From contig NC_134949.1 of NCBI RefSeq assembly GCF_965638725.1, positions 188,917,706 through 188,981,705 on the forward strand: 64,000 nt of DNA, written 5' to 3'. This document shows positions 1 to 13,163 of this stretch, piece after piece (the stretch's first letter is position 1; each line of letters begins with the position of its first letter). The DNA is from Aptenodytes patagonicus (Eukaryota > Chordata > Aves > Sphenisciformes > Spheniscidae). The position numbers were made by a program, and so were the translations under genes. The notes beneath the pieces were generated by a model. That model was not told the origin of the DNA. It searched no databases and was given only the letters and a program-made list of their open reading frames with translations.

Positions 1-1277
1 GTGCTCCTCACATGATTGAACTTAAGCATGTACTTAATTGCTTGATCTGGGGCCAGAGCGCTGAGAACACTGCGGGAGGAAGCCGCGGGTGGGGGAATGC
101 TCTCTGCTAAGCCAGACACCGTTCAGGTTATAATGGCTTAGTTCAAAACTCTCTCTTTCCGACAGCCCGAAACTTTGAAGAAGCCAAAAGTTTTTGCGGT
201 TGTTTGAAAGGATCATCACGGCTCAAAATTCGAGACAATAGGGGGAGCGAGGTGGTAGTACGGACTGGATATAAACCAGAAAAAATAGGATCAGAAAGAA
301 CAAGAAGATTATGAGATATAGCAAAATATCAAAACTAATAAGAGGAGGTTTCAGCCACCCAGACACACAGGAACAGGGACACGGTGAGAGAAATAAATCA
401 AGCAACAGTCGTGTACTATATCCTCAATGTATTAAAAGGTGGCAAGAAAGACGAAAGTTCTGACTTTCAACAGTGCAGCTGTTAGGAGATAGAGGTGGAG
501 GACTTACTAATGACCATAATCCAGTTGGATTCATTACTGCAGACTGAACCTGCAAGAGGAATAAAAAAACCCCAAGGACTTTGAACGTAGAAGAATGGGG
601 AAGTGCTGGAGAGGATCCCGTGGGTTAAGCGTCTAATGGGAGGAGTGGGAGGAGGGAAGAACACAGAGGAAATGGAAACTGTTCAGAAAGCAATTACTGC
701 ATATCCAAGGGTGATGCGTATTATCCAACAATATGTACACTAGGAGGAGAAAAAGAGCATAGCAAATAAACACAGAATTGAAAAAGATATTGAGAGATAA
801 ATAAAAAAGATACATAAGCAGCATAAAATTTCAGGTGCAGAGGGAGAACAGAAAATGTATACAATTAATTTAAGATAAAAGAAAGCAAAGATACAAAAAG
901 TGCAAGCAGATAATGAAATGAAGATGGTAAAAGATTATAGAAATAGACTAATATCAGAGTATATCCCCAGCATATGTAAGAAAAACTCTGCAAAGAAAGC
1001 AGCAGGTTTTCAGGGTGAAACCAAGGCAGCATGATACTATGAGTTGGTTCAAGCCCCATTCCTCATGGCTGATTTTACTATTACTGAAAGGTTTAAAACA
1101 ATAAAGCAATTGGCAACACTTGTTTTTAGACAAAGTTTTCTCCATTTACAACATACTGGGAAAAAGACAATCCTGCTTTCCCCGTCTCACAGCCCAGCTG
1201 ACATCAAGATGGGCAAGTTCACAGAGTTTTCCTACAACCTTCCACCTTTCCCAGAGTGACTCAGGTGAATGAAAAGT

Positions 1278-1319
1278 AACTACATATCATCCTTAGAAGA
1301 AACTACATATCATCCTTAG
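1278..1319. repeat. 23-base tandem duplication
   Basis: The 19-mer AACTACATATCATCCTTAG occurs exactly at 1278-1296 and again at 1301-1319, an offset of 23 bases. Two copies only, so this is a local duplication rather than a satellite. The lack of mismatches suggests it is recent. Confidence 0.9.
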
Positions 1320-4300
1320 CAGAGACTGCAAGATGCTCAGGCAGTTGCCTCTTCCACTGCCATTCCACCTCCATTTTGCGCAAGCTGGAAATCGGAAAAT
1401 GTAGGAAGCACTGGGTTTGAAGAGGTATTGACAGTTCTAGACAGGATACATTTGCACTTTCAGGCCAGTTCAGGCATTACAGTCATCAGTGAGATGGGAA
1501 ACATACTTTGGGTGTAATTATTCTTGGTTTGTTGTGGATCTCGAGTCATTGCATTGGTGCCATTGAAATTGTATTTCCACTGCGTTTGTTTCTTTACTAT
1601 GGCTGACATTTCACTGCCTTACTTCTGTTGGTGGATCTGTCCTATCAATTTACAGCCTTCATCACTCCTAAAATTCACATTGTTGGCTTCTACTCATGAG
1701 CTCTCAAATAACTTGACAGAAATCCTGCGATGAAGATCATTCTAGAGGCTTGTTCTTGCCCTGTGCTGCCATCACCATAGCTAAGCAATATTACTTAAAT
1801 GATTTAACACTTCAGCTTACAGATGCCTTTTATTTTGTCCAGGAGACAACTTAGGCTACATCTATGTGAACATATAATTTACCCTGGGAACATTTTTTGA
1901 CTCTGAGACCTAGTGCAGAAGGGCCCACCTCCATGCTGGTGAACTCTTCGACCCTCAAAAACAGGAGAGCTGCATGCAAACTTTCTATTGAAAATGGTCC
2001 TATAGCTTGTGAACTGTGCCTGGGAATTTTTGGAGAGACAGTTAGTTTGCCTGGGCCAAAAACATTCCAAGAAGCATCCTGAAAAATGATAAATATCTAC
2101 AGTTAGCTGCCATGCCAGGGAGTGTTCCTCAATATTACTTGAGACTGTTGACATGGGCCCTTGTGAAGAACTTCCTTCTAAAGACACTTCTGTCTTTCCA
2201 CTAACAACCGAGGAAATTTATGGAGACCTTCCTCTGCAAGCCACTCTTTGCCCTCTTCCCTTCTCCACCCCCCACCTAACAATCTAAGCCCATAATACCA
2301 AAATAAGGCAAGGCAGGATGGTTCAGGTTAGAGGACTTGTAATTTCTTGGAATAATTATAGCTTACAGCATTAGGATCTACCGTCTTTCACATCTACTTG
2401 GTAAAGTCTTATGGGACTTTATTAACTCACTTCCTAGGAACAGAGCAATTGGCTTTTGAGCTGCCCAAGGTGATGTTCCTAGAGCCAACCCTTCCTATGT
2501 AAACGTTTTCTCTGTGGCAACATATTTCTGCCCCAAAACTACAGTTGTAATTTAAAAACAATTGGAAGAAGCATCAAAACAATAGACAAATAGCCAGCAA
2601 AATCACACTACCCCTATATTAATCAGTGAAATCAACAATAGAAAATCTTCGTCTAAAAGCAGAAGGCTACATCTCCTAATTTACTCCTATATTTGAACCA
2701 CAGTAATAAACTGTGTAGGATAGTGTTGTTACTTTAATGACTTCTGTTTAGATGTCTCATTTTGTTGAGCAGATTTTCTCCGAGATTTTTCATTCAAGAT
2801 TCTGTACTGTTTTGGAAAGCAAAATATGACATAGCCAAAGCCATAGCAACAACAATGTTAAATGACAGGTGGCAATAGGAGCAAGGCTGTATAATTTGAG
2901 AAACTGTTCCATTCAATCAAATGCTGCATTTGGAAACAACAGATAGGAGGGCAGGTACTTGTTTATCACCATTCGTAATGGAAGTACAACTGCAGCTCCA
3001 GTTCTGTTTGAGATGGTGCAGCACACAGTGGGATACAGAAAAATAATAGTCAGAGATGCCGCTTAATGCCACAAGAGAAATCATGGATTGGTTTAACAAA
3101 GAAAGACACAAAAAGCCCTTGATATTTATGAGATTCAGTAAGCGCTGATAAAAAACTTCTTCTGATGCTTAACCCTTTATAACTTAGGGTGGTTTTTATT
3201 CTCACTGTAGTATATGTGCACACTCTTGTGTGGAACAGAGCTAGTGGAAACATCCACTGGGGAAAAAGATGAGAACCATATGCACCAGATATTATAATGT
3301 ACCACTTCCCCTGTACAGTATAGTGCAATTAATGCCCTCATGACAGCTTCTGAAATGAGGAAATATGTAAAATATGTATAAAATATTTGGATGTATTTTA
3401 TTAGCTTTGTTTAGTATTTGTCACAGTGGTCAAAGTTGGAACAACAGAATTTCTGTGCTCAAACATCTCCGAGTTCACCCTGTTCATTCAGAAAAAATAA
3501 GCGTTTGTCTCAAATTGGAGTTTTCTTTAAGACAAAACAAAACCTGAAAACAACCTAAATCTCTTCATTTTAAATTGCAATGTTAAGAAGAAATCCAAAC
3601 TTGTACTTTATTGATGGTTATACTAAATGACTTTGTTCATTTGCTTACACATAAAACATGTTCACTGCAGTTTAACACATCAGGGCTATCTAATGTACAA
3701 AGAAGCTGTTGTCCTTTATACTACTTTAACCTGAAGAAATATAGATTTAATAGTGTAACTTAAATCTAGTGATCTCAATCAGCACAAAATGCTCTTGACT
3801 AAAGATATCTCTGTCCCTTCTGATGTGAGGCTATAAACCGATGTATGTATGTACGTACAGTCCTTTATAATTCCAGTCAGTAGCACGCATACTGTATATA
3901 AATGTGTCTCGATTTTATTTGCTGTTCTTTCAAGTTCTGCATCAGTGAGAATCTGCAATAACAGAAGTAGAGCACTTAAAGCCTTCTGCTCCCCTCTGCA
4001 CCTTTCAGCAATAAATAAGTAAGGCCCCAATCCTGAAGGTAAGGCTAAACCCTTGCTCTTGCAAGGAGACCTTCTGATTTCAGTAGTGTTTCACATAGAT
4101 CAAGTTAAAGGATAAAGGTTTAAATCACTAATTGCAATAACTTGTCCATTTTATTTGCATAACTCTCCTTTTTCTACAAAGTATGCTGCATTTCAGGACA
4201 TGGAAAACCAGGGCATTTGGCATAAACTTTTCATTAGAGTTTTTTTTTTTTAAACAGCTGAACATATATTTTATTTCTTCAGAACAAAGTTAAAGGCATT

Positions 4301-7300
4301 TGGGGAAAAAAAACCAAAACACCACAACTTTGATAAAACTGTAATTAAAAAAAAATCTTTTTCCTCAAAGCTTTTTTAGGTGAACTAAATTATACTGGAC
4401 ATATATAAATAAAAAAGAAAAGAGCAAAGAAGAACATGAACATATATTACTAGTGTAATTCATCAAAAACAGTTGACACTTCAATCTAATCCAGAAAATG
4501 AAAACACAGAACTTTATAGAGTTATAGGAAGTAAGCAATTTAAACGTACCATGGCACAAGGTCATCTAACAATGAAGCCAGGAAGATGTTCTCTTTTTAT
4601 TCGCTCTCCTTCACTCCTTTAATCCTTCTGAATCTATCAAGAACAGATTAATATAAATCTTTTTAACAGCCAGAGGTGATCTTCAAATCAGATAATTAAT
4701 AGTAGTGGTCCAAGTGTTCTATAACAGGTCCATCTTCCCATTTTAATATAAAATGAAAGGGCACTTTATGTAACTAAGCTATCACTCTGGAAAAGGCTTC
4801 TTTTTACATAATAAAGTAATATATGTCTTAACTAATTAGTTCATTATTTTAAAATGTAATTTTTGGTAAAACTCACTGAGATAGTTCATCTTCCTTAAAA
4901 GGGTGCTGATGTGGAAAAAAACAATTCTCAGAATACACTCACCGCTGCTCATTCAAAACACTCACTTGCCAAATCATTCCCCAAGTAGTCAGAGCTAAAT
5001 GTATGAGGCAGAGGAAATACACTCAATTTGTTTTGAAAGTAAACCTCCAAGGCCATTTCGTAAGCAAAAATCATATTCATGTCATACAGATAGTGTGGTT
5101 AAGTTTATGATTCCAATTAGGCCTGGAGAGCTTTCAATACTCTAGAAAAAATTACTTCACTAATCTATATGTAAATACTTCAGTAAAACCACTGAACAGT
5201 GATCGAGTTCAGTATTAATATCACAAATTAAAGATGGCATCTGAAAACGTACTGTCTAGAAGAATGATCAGAGTTCATGTAGAAGAATAATCTGTGATTT
5301 CAGCAGCCTATAAGCACCATGGAAACAACTGCGGTGTTGTATTCATTAAATCTCGGTGTTACATATAAGAAAAACACTAAATATTGAAATACAGCTAGTG
5401 GTCTGGTGGCAGTAGGGTGGGTAGTAGACAATCACCTGGAAATGGCAGCCTGAAGAAACTCATGATAGGACTAGCAGACACTATGATATACAGTCAAAAG
5501 TGGCAATTAAAGATGCTATCTGTTCTTGCATTTCCATTTTACACTGTTAAGCGAGAAAAAAAACCCCAAACAACTCAAATAACCCCTCTATTTCTAATTA
5601 TTTGGCTGTCTTACTGAAAGTGTGTTTATTTAAGTACATGGAACAGCACATTTGCTTTCCCCAGTGGAGAGTGGGAAGAATTGGCCAAATATCCCACTGA
5701 AGTCCTATCAAGAGGCAAAAACAGTTGTATTGGAGGAAGGCACAACCATCCCCATACTTTCCAAAGTGTTTAGTGTTTTTGTAGCTCCAGGACGCATGAA
5801 CTGTCACTTGTTTACACCACTGCCGGCCTCTGTGTAGACCAGCATTGCTCTGCCCCTGGACTCAGCTTTCACACAGCAGCATGGAGACAAGCCAGCTGGA
5901 ACGGGCAAGTCCACAGTAAGAGCTCATGACTGTTCTTGCTCCTGCTCCTCTCCCTTGGCTTCACTGTCTTATATTGAGCCTTCTGGATGCGCAACACAGA
6001 TTTAGACAGTATAATTTCTAAAAGCAATCACTCAATTGACATGTAAGTTAGCTACGATACATATGGGGCAGGATTTAGGTCCAGACCATAGATACCTAAA
6101 TACAGGTGACCACCTATGCACTAGATACACAAGGTCTCACTTCAGTCAACAAAGGTTAATTCGGTGCCCACACATAGCTGCTTAGTTTCATTTTAGATGG
6201 ATGCCCTAAGGACTCAAAGACATCAGCCAAAGGTTAGCAGATGTAATACAAAACTTACAGGAGACCCTCAATTGCATTAGGAATTGGTATTAGGAATGGC
6301 AACTGGTATTAGAGCAGTACTCTACAGTGTCTCAAATGACACTGTCTGCCTGTGTGTAAGCAAATGAATCGATCAATCCAGTCAGTGATGGCTGATCTAG
6401 TTAACTCATCCTGTGGCAGGTACCCAAGCTTGACAACTTCCCTTCTCCCTGCCCCTGCTGCAAAATAATTAGCATATATTTTTGATGCTGTCTTATGCAC
6501 AGCTAACATGGGAATATTACTCCCTCTTCCACTCTCTGATTTCTAGCAGATGAATGTTGTTTAAAGCCTCCTCAGCTTAAAATGAAGTTAATTCTGGTAA
6601 GAAGTCCATAGTAATGTCACATTTCCCTGCCGCTCATAAACCTTGTCACTGTACAACCTGTTACCTAAACTCTATTGCAGAAATAGCGTAAACACAAAAA
6701 GAAATGGCTTATCCATCCACAATTCATGATTGTTGGACCTTGTTGGACCATGCATAGCATAAAGAGCAGGAAGCACCTGAGTTCAATGCGTACTGCCCGA
6801 CGAGGCAATTTTTATGTAGGGACCTAGAAGGGAAAGGAGGATGCTCCACTGTTCAGTGCAAGCTAATTCTAAAACAGTTTTAAATTGCAAGGTACTGAGA
6901 GCCAGGGACACTCTCCCCAAGAGCTGAGCTGCCACATCTCTCACTGCTGTGTCTGTGGAAGTAGACACACAGGGAAGAGCTCTGGGCAGCTCTGCCATTT
7001 GGATGGTCACAAGAGACCTCAACGTGCAGTAGGCACCAGACAGAGGCCATGACATATCTCTGCAGTAAAGATGAAGAACCAAAAATTAACAGACAAAAGT
7101 GAGCGGTGGAAAAAACTATTTCCTTTCACTTTTCTTAGCTTAACTTAATGAATAAGGTATTTCTCTAACTGCTGTTGTGTCTAGGCATTAGATATTTGCT
7201 AATTTTTGGTATGACCCATGAGAGAACTGAGCAGGAGAAAGAGAAGGTCATCATAGCCTTCTGACCCATTTCAAAAAAGGGTTATTCTGTACGCTGTGAA

Positions 7301-9330
7301 CGACATGGGATTTGGCGTGAAGTTAGGCTGAGAGGGAAGTAGGAAAATGGATACTGCAAATGGCAAAGCCAGAGGGAAAAAAGTAACATAAGAGCCAATA
7401 AATATATGCATAGAAAGATATGAAGGTCCCTGAATGTGTAGAAAGGAAATCTAAACTTGATGCCAAAGTCTAGTGCAGTCAAGCGTCAGATATCATGACA
7501 ATTAAGCAAACTCTAAGAGACTGGAGATCAGCAGGAACCAATTTACCTTGCTTAAACGCTAACAGTATAGACGATCCCATTTGGAGGAGGACCAATCAGC
7601 TGCAATCTCTTCTCTGTTTTCTCCCCATTTCCCATGGGGCAAAGGAAAGGTAACAAAACACAGCTCAGAAGGTAAAACAATTTTCACCCACAGATGAATG
7701 TGGATGTCTCCACAAGGAGACAAGAAGACCCGTGTAGTCATCCTGTGATGTGGGAGAAGGGGTCTCTGTCCTGCCATAATTTGTATCTGATAAACAGCGA
7801 CAGGAGAGATGGCAGCCAGAGAGCACACAAAAAATATTTACCACAAAGTACAAATTCTATTTGCAATTATATTGTAACTGCTTTCAGCTCACTTCTTTTC
7901 CAGCTGGAATTCACCCAAACAATACATTACAGTACAAAGTATTTTATAGATGTCGTCTAGAACTGGAAATTGTGGCACCTACCCATGGCCAGTATGCAAG
8001 GCTCTCTCTCGCATGTGTTATGGGGATGACCATTTGTCTTCATGAAAACCGTTTGACCTCAATATGTTACAACAGGCTATGAAACTGCAAGTTTTTTAAT
8101 ATTTTACATAACTGCCCAGATTTGCCTGTGATTCCAGATCTTCATTTTGAACTCACTATTTTATAACAGCACAAAGGGAATTTAACTTGTCAAGTGGCTG
8201 GTAAAGCTGAAAATGAAATATCATAAGAAAAAATGTCTGGGGTAGACCTTTCTGACCGAAACTTCTCTTTTGCCAGCAGAACAATTTGTCTCACCAGTCA
8301 CTGTATGGGCTCCATCAATTGTACAGCTGATGTTTTTTCTGGACTTGCATCAAACAACCTCAGCGCATTGATCAGGACGTTCCTAAACCTCTGTCCTTTG
8401 ACGCTAAATCCAAAAATTCCCTTTCCATGTGCACTCAACAAATAGACGTTGATAACCTCAGAACATAACAATATGATGGATTTTATCTTGAAGGACCTAG
8501 AATAATTAAATGTGACCAACTTGTTTCTGAAAGGTTTCCTTCAGCTCTGCCTCAAGGATGTGACATATTTGCTGTTTTTTCTCAGTTTTCGATTTCTTTT
8601 GCTTTGTCAGGGAAAGCAATACTGTTATATATCATACAAAATAGTGATGTAGTGAGGAGTGATGAGTGACAGAATCCAGCAGAGGAAAAGAGTTCAAATA
8701 ACAGAGTTTCATATCTTAAGCCATACAGCATTTTGCCAATAATATAAAAACTTTAAGACTTGGCAGATACCATTAACCAGGATTTGCTTTCCTAAAAGAC
8801 TGGAAATAAATTTTCTTTCCTCGGAAAAGCAGGAGCCGTCAACAAAAAAACTCATCACCATTAGGAATGCAAATACAGGGTAAATTTAGCCAATGACCTT
8901 CCTGAAGAAAAATTGTGAAAGTCAGAGTCTGGAAGTGAAAGACCCAAAATTCATACTGTTGTCCATTGCCCATTTTTTACATTCATTTCATTTCGCCCTA
9001 TGTGTCTGTATAATTATGTGGCTTCTGCCATCACTGTATCCAACAACCTCCTAAACACTTAAAATCCTTTTTTTTTTATTTCCCAGCTTGTATAAATAGC
9101 TTGACTCTTTTATGCAGCTACATGTACGAAAGATTATAACAGAAAAATTATGTAAAGGACTGGTTTTTAAATGTTCTGCTCTAAACGCAGTAACCTCTAT
9201 GGTTAGTCTCAGCCTAGGCGTGAATCCCACTGATGATCACATAAATGTTCTGCCTCTTCATGTATGTTCAAGTCTCGTTGCAGTGGGCACAAGTTGTCAT
9301 GGAAAGCATTGTTCCAAGGAAAGAAATAGG

Positions 9331-9640
9331 TAGATAAAGGGGCTTTGGGGGCTTGCGGGGAGAGGAGCAGCTGATGGCTGTGGGAGAGGCAGGACTGGGC
9401 AGTGGCGCTGGGCACAGCTGAAGGCCGTAGCTGAAGGGCTGAGGAGGGATGGAGAGAACAGGCAGGGGGAGCAGCTCGCAGAGCAACGTAACATTGGCTG
9501 AGAGCAGCTGGTGAGGAAGAAGTGGCACGTACAGGGTGCTAGCAGCTAGCCTTGGCAGCAGCAGGCAAGCACGGCTAGCAAGCGCCTGGCAGCACGAGGC
9601 ACAGCTAGCGGAAAGGAGGTTAGCTAACACAAACAACGTG
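9331..9640. other. GC-rich patch with clustered GCTAGC palindromes
   Basis: A roughly 300-base segment stands out from its AT-rich surroundings: purine-rich on the + strand at its left end, with runs of four and five G near 9340-9365, and richer in GC throughout. The hexamer palindrome GCTAGC occurs four times (9538, 9545, 9574, 9604) within 72 bases, followed by TTAGCTAA at 9620. A 129-codon ATG-started frame crosses it on the minus strand (9657 down to 9268). Its N-terminus is hydrophobic, but it matches no family I recognise and probably reflects base composition. The patch could be a decayed repeat or a small non-coding element. Confidence 0.45.
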
Positions 9641-10879
9641 CCACCATATCGGCTCATTCTGAATCAGTGCTACCCAGTAATCCCTAATAATTTCAAACTG
9701 TGAATGCAAATAATTGCAGGAGGGGGAGCATTTTACTCCCTCTTGCCCCCAGGGAAAAAGACTACAAACTGTTACTGTTGTTCTTTAGGAATTAATTACG
9801 GCTACCCCGTTTTTCTTATCTCCCTCAAATAGGAATATTATTTCTTATGTCATTTGATTCATGTTTGTGCTTGTCAAGTCCAGGCAGATGCCAAAGACAG
9901 TAAAAAGTCTGAATAACAAGTAGAATATATGCAATATCAGTTTCTAAAAGCTAGACCTCCTTTCTTCATAATAATTGCTCTATTCATGATCTCATTTTGA
10001 TACGCTATAATAGCTGAATAAACAAAACTAATTAGATTAAAATTTGATTGTGCAGACACTACTAGATCATGAGTACATTGTTTTGCAAAGGAAGGAGTAT
10101 TTTAAAGAAAAATATGAAGACTTATCAGATACAAAACCCCAACGTCCGTACTAAGTAAACACTATCTGTAAGTAGAAGTAAGTAAAGAAAACAGCAAAGA
10201 GATCCATTTAATCATTGGCATACAGCGGCCTCTGTAAATCCTGGGTAAATTAAGAACATAGAATCAATTAAATTATATTACTACTAATCTCCCAGTTCCC
10301 ATAGCTATTTCTGATAGTCCGGTTTCTAACTGTCAGCCACACTGAAATTCAGAGGGTATACAGATGGCACCCACACTTAGTTCTTATCATTGAATGGCAG
10401 CATTTGAAGCCAGGTCTTTTTTGTCTCCAGAAGATGGAAAAGTCTATGGAGACCAAAGATAAAAAGATGCTGCTAAGAAGATGGAGCCTCCAGATAACTG
10501 AATGAGGGGACAAAAGCAGTGTTAGGATTATGTTGATAATAGATCTCAACAAGATGTTCACTGACTTTTTCTGCCTTTTCAAAACAGTGAGGCTTGCCTA
10601 AGTGAGGCACTTTCAATAGTACTACTGTACCTTGAGGACTCTGAATAAAATTGCTGCTTGAAAATGTTACGTACTTGATGTTTTTTTTTCCTAAGAATGA
10701 CAAATTTAGTAGTTAATCGTTTTCATTTCTAGCCTGCATTTCATGTTTGGTTAGGTTTCTTATAACAAACTTGCATCTACTACAGCACTCTACATATGCG
10801 ATGAGCTCTCCTTGACCAGGAGGCAAATGAAGTATCTCCTACCCTAGTAGGAGACACCGGAATTCAGAGACACTGTCAT

Positions 10880-11708
10880 GACTCAAGCTCAAGAAGTGGG
10901 CCCATGTGAACCTCATGAGGTTTAACAAGGACAAATGCAAAGTCCTGCACCTGGGTCGGGGCAACCCCCAGTATCAATACAGGCTGGGGCATGAAGGGAT
11001 TGAGAGCAGCCCTGCCAAGAAGGACTTGGGGGTACTGGTGGATGACAAGCTGGACATGAGCCAGCAATGTGCACTCGCAGCCCAGAAGGCCAATCGTATC
11101 CTGGGCTGCATCCAAAGAAGCGTGGCCAGCAGGTCGAGGGAGGTGATTCTGCCCCTCTCCTCTGCTCTGGTGAGACCCCACCTGGAGTACTGCGTCCAGC
11201 TCTGGAGCCCTCAGCATAAGAAAGACATGGACCTGTTGGAGTGGGTCCAGAAGAGGGCCACGAAAATGATCAGGGGGAAGGAACCCCTCTCCTCTGAAGA
11301 AAGGCTGAGAGAGTTGGGGTTGTTCAGCCTGGAGAGGAGAAGGTTCCAGGGAGACCTTACTGCGGCCTTTCAGTACTGAAAGGGGGCTTATAAGAAAGAT
11401 GGGGACAGACTTTTAGCAGGGCCTGTTGCGACAGGACAAGGGGGAATGGCTTTAAACTAAAAGAGGGTAGATCCAGACTCGATATAAGGAAGAAATTTTT
11501 TATGCTGAGGGTGGTGAAACACTGGCACAGGTTGCCCAGAGAGGCGGTGGATGCCCCATCCCTGGAAACATTCAAGGTCAGGTTGGACGGGGCTTTGAGC
11601 AACCTGATCTAGTTGAAGATCCCCCTGCCCGTGGCAGGGGGGTTGGACTGGATGACCTTTAAAGGTCCCTTCCAACCCAAACTATTCTATCATTCTATGA
11701 TTCTATGA
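10880..11708 (+). mobile_element. CR1 LINE, 5'-truncated 3' end (about 830 bases)
   Basis: The fragment encodes the C-terminal part of CR1 ORF2 (downstream of the reverse transcriptase catalytic box), recognisable from blocks such as [41 protein letters not shown] and [15 protein letters not shown] in a 157-codon open frame at 10906-11379. That frame ends at an in-frame TGA inside a perfect palindrome (11366-11383). Homology to CR1 continues past it, through the usual 3' region (TGGATGACCTTTAAAGGTCC) to a tail of ATTCTATG-type units ending near 11708. The 5' end is truncated, as in most CR1 copies. ATGACTC occurs at 10878 and 11705 and could be a short target duplication, although the tail itself supplies part of the match. 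The element is inactive. The right-hand copy at 34.7-35.9 kb belongs to the same subfamily in opposite orientation. Confidence 0.95.
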
Positions 11709-12679
11709 CTCGAGTCATGCAGTTATCCTGATGGAAAGCACTGAGTTGACCTTCAAAAGAAGGTCTCAAAATTATAAAGAACATCCGTAGGGTTTTTTAA
11801 TGTTATTAAGGCACACAGAGAAAAGATTTAGTTAGAGTGCAATGTTCATAGAGCTCTGTGTGGGGAATGGAACAGAAAGGGTGTTATTGAAAGAACAGAC
11901 TGTCTTCTACACTATGTCAACACTGACCTGTTGATACATGCTGTGACACACCCCACATCCTGTTTTTATTGATCATCTAGACAGATAAATTTTCTTTCTT
12001 TGTGTAGAAGCCAGGGCATGGAAGCAGGGAGTCCTCCACAGAAGTTTTGTTTGCCACTCATTTCCCTCACTTGTGTGTTCATGTTGAGCCTATTTTGTTC
12101 CATCAGTTTTTCGACATGTCCTGCTTCCATCCCTTCCAAGCAGGAACTTTCTTCTCTCAAAGCAAGAGCTTTTACAGCGCGTATACTTCCATTGTTCCCA
12201 TTCCTCCTCTTCCTCTCCTCTGCCTACCAGGAGTTTGTTTGTTTCCCATTCTGCGCCTTATATCCACTACTGATTTTATGTGTTGCCCCTTCGTTCCTTC
12301 CTCCCTCCTGTCAGTATCAGTGTCTATTTTTCCACTGCACAGTGCCTCTGATAGTCTTATGCCGCAATTCTTTAGCAGCTCCATGCTCCCTCATTATTAA
12401 TATTTATATAATCTTGGAAACTAATATCTGAAGACATCAAGTTATTAAACACTTTGGGGAGAATGAACAAAAGTAAGAGCTAGATAGGTTGGAAGGCATG
12501 AATGAAAGTCATTAACCACTTCCCTCCTTTAGAGACATTTACAGAATACATATTTTAAAGAAATGCATCATCCTTTTCCTTTCAGTATTCAGATTTCCTC
12601 TCAAATCAAGGATGCTGTCCGCAGTTATCTGCAACCTCTTTGAAGTCATCAGATGAATCTGCTGTACTTGCTACTCAAC
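11709..12679. other. intergenic, no gene recognised
   Basis: Unique-looking sequence between two CR1 copies. A pyrimidine-rich stretch on the + strand at about 12.0-12.4 kb leaves two overlapping long frames open. The longest begins with TTG rather than ATG and shows only composition-driven hydrophobic and serine-rich residues, so I do not call a gene. Confidence 0.55.
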
Positions 12680-13163
12680 AGTGGTGAGTCCTGTTCTGGG
12701 ATCCCCAGTGCAAGATACGGATTTGCTGGAGCAAGTCCAGCAAAGGGCCACAAATGTGATTAAGGGACTGGAGCATCTTTCATATGAGGAGATGCTGGGA
12801 GAGGTGGAACTGTTCAGCCCAGAGAAGAGAAGGATCAGAGGGGTCTTATCAATGTGTATAAATACTTTATGGAAGGGAATGAAGAAGAGAGAGAGAGATT
12901 CTTCTCAGTAGTGACCAGGACAAGTTGAAACACATGAAATTCCATCTGAACACAAGACAATACTTTTTTTACTGTAAGGGTGATCAAACACTGGCACAGG
13001 TGGTCTGGAGAGGTTGTGAGGTCTCCACCTATGGAGATATTTATACTGTGACTGGACATGGACCTGGGCAACCTGCTGTAGCTGCCCCTGCCCTGAGCTG
13101 GGGGTTGGACCAGATGATCTCCACAGGTCCCTTCCTAGCCAAACGATTCTGTGACTCTGTGAA
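12680..13163 (+). mobile_element. CR1 LINE fragment, older copy
   Basis: A diverged CR1 3' fragment. The recognisable order is a short CTGTTCTGGGATCCCCAG block, then GGAGCAAGTCCAGCAAAGGG, GGACTGGAGCATCTTTCATA, GTTCAGCCCAGAGAAGAGAA, then CACTGGCACAGG and TTGGACCAGATGATCTCCAC, ending in ATTCTGTGACTCTGTGA at about 13145-13161. The 5' end is truncated and small deletions are present, so the reading frame is broken into short pieces. Divergence and the GTGA-type tail mark it as a different and older CR1 lineage from the copies at 10.9 and 39.1 kb. Confidence 0.92.

Larger units (their letters stand above)
1..10879. other. intergenic interval, no gene recognised
   Basis: This AT-rich stretch upstream of DIAPH3 has only short open frames scattered over both strands, none resembling a known protein, with no splice-bounded coding segment that I could recognise. 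It contains a small tandem duplication near 1.3 kb and a GC-rich patch at 9.3-9.6 kb, both listed separately, and simple A/T runs near 4.24 and 4.33 kb. No CR1 tail or LTR was recognised here. Conserved non-coding elements cannot be judged without an alignment. Confidence 0.6.

Noticed and set aside
12000..12431. 143-codon + frame
   Set aside because: Begins at TTG rather than ATG, lies in a pyrimidine-rich stretch with a second overlapping open frame, and matches no known protein.
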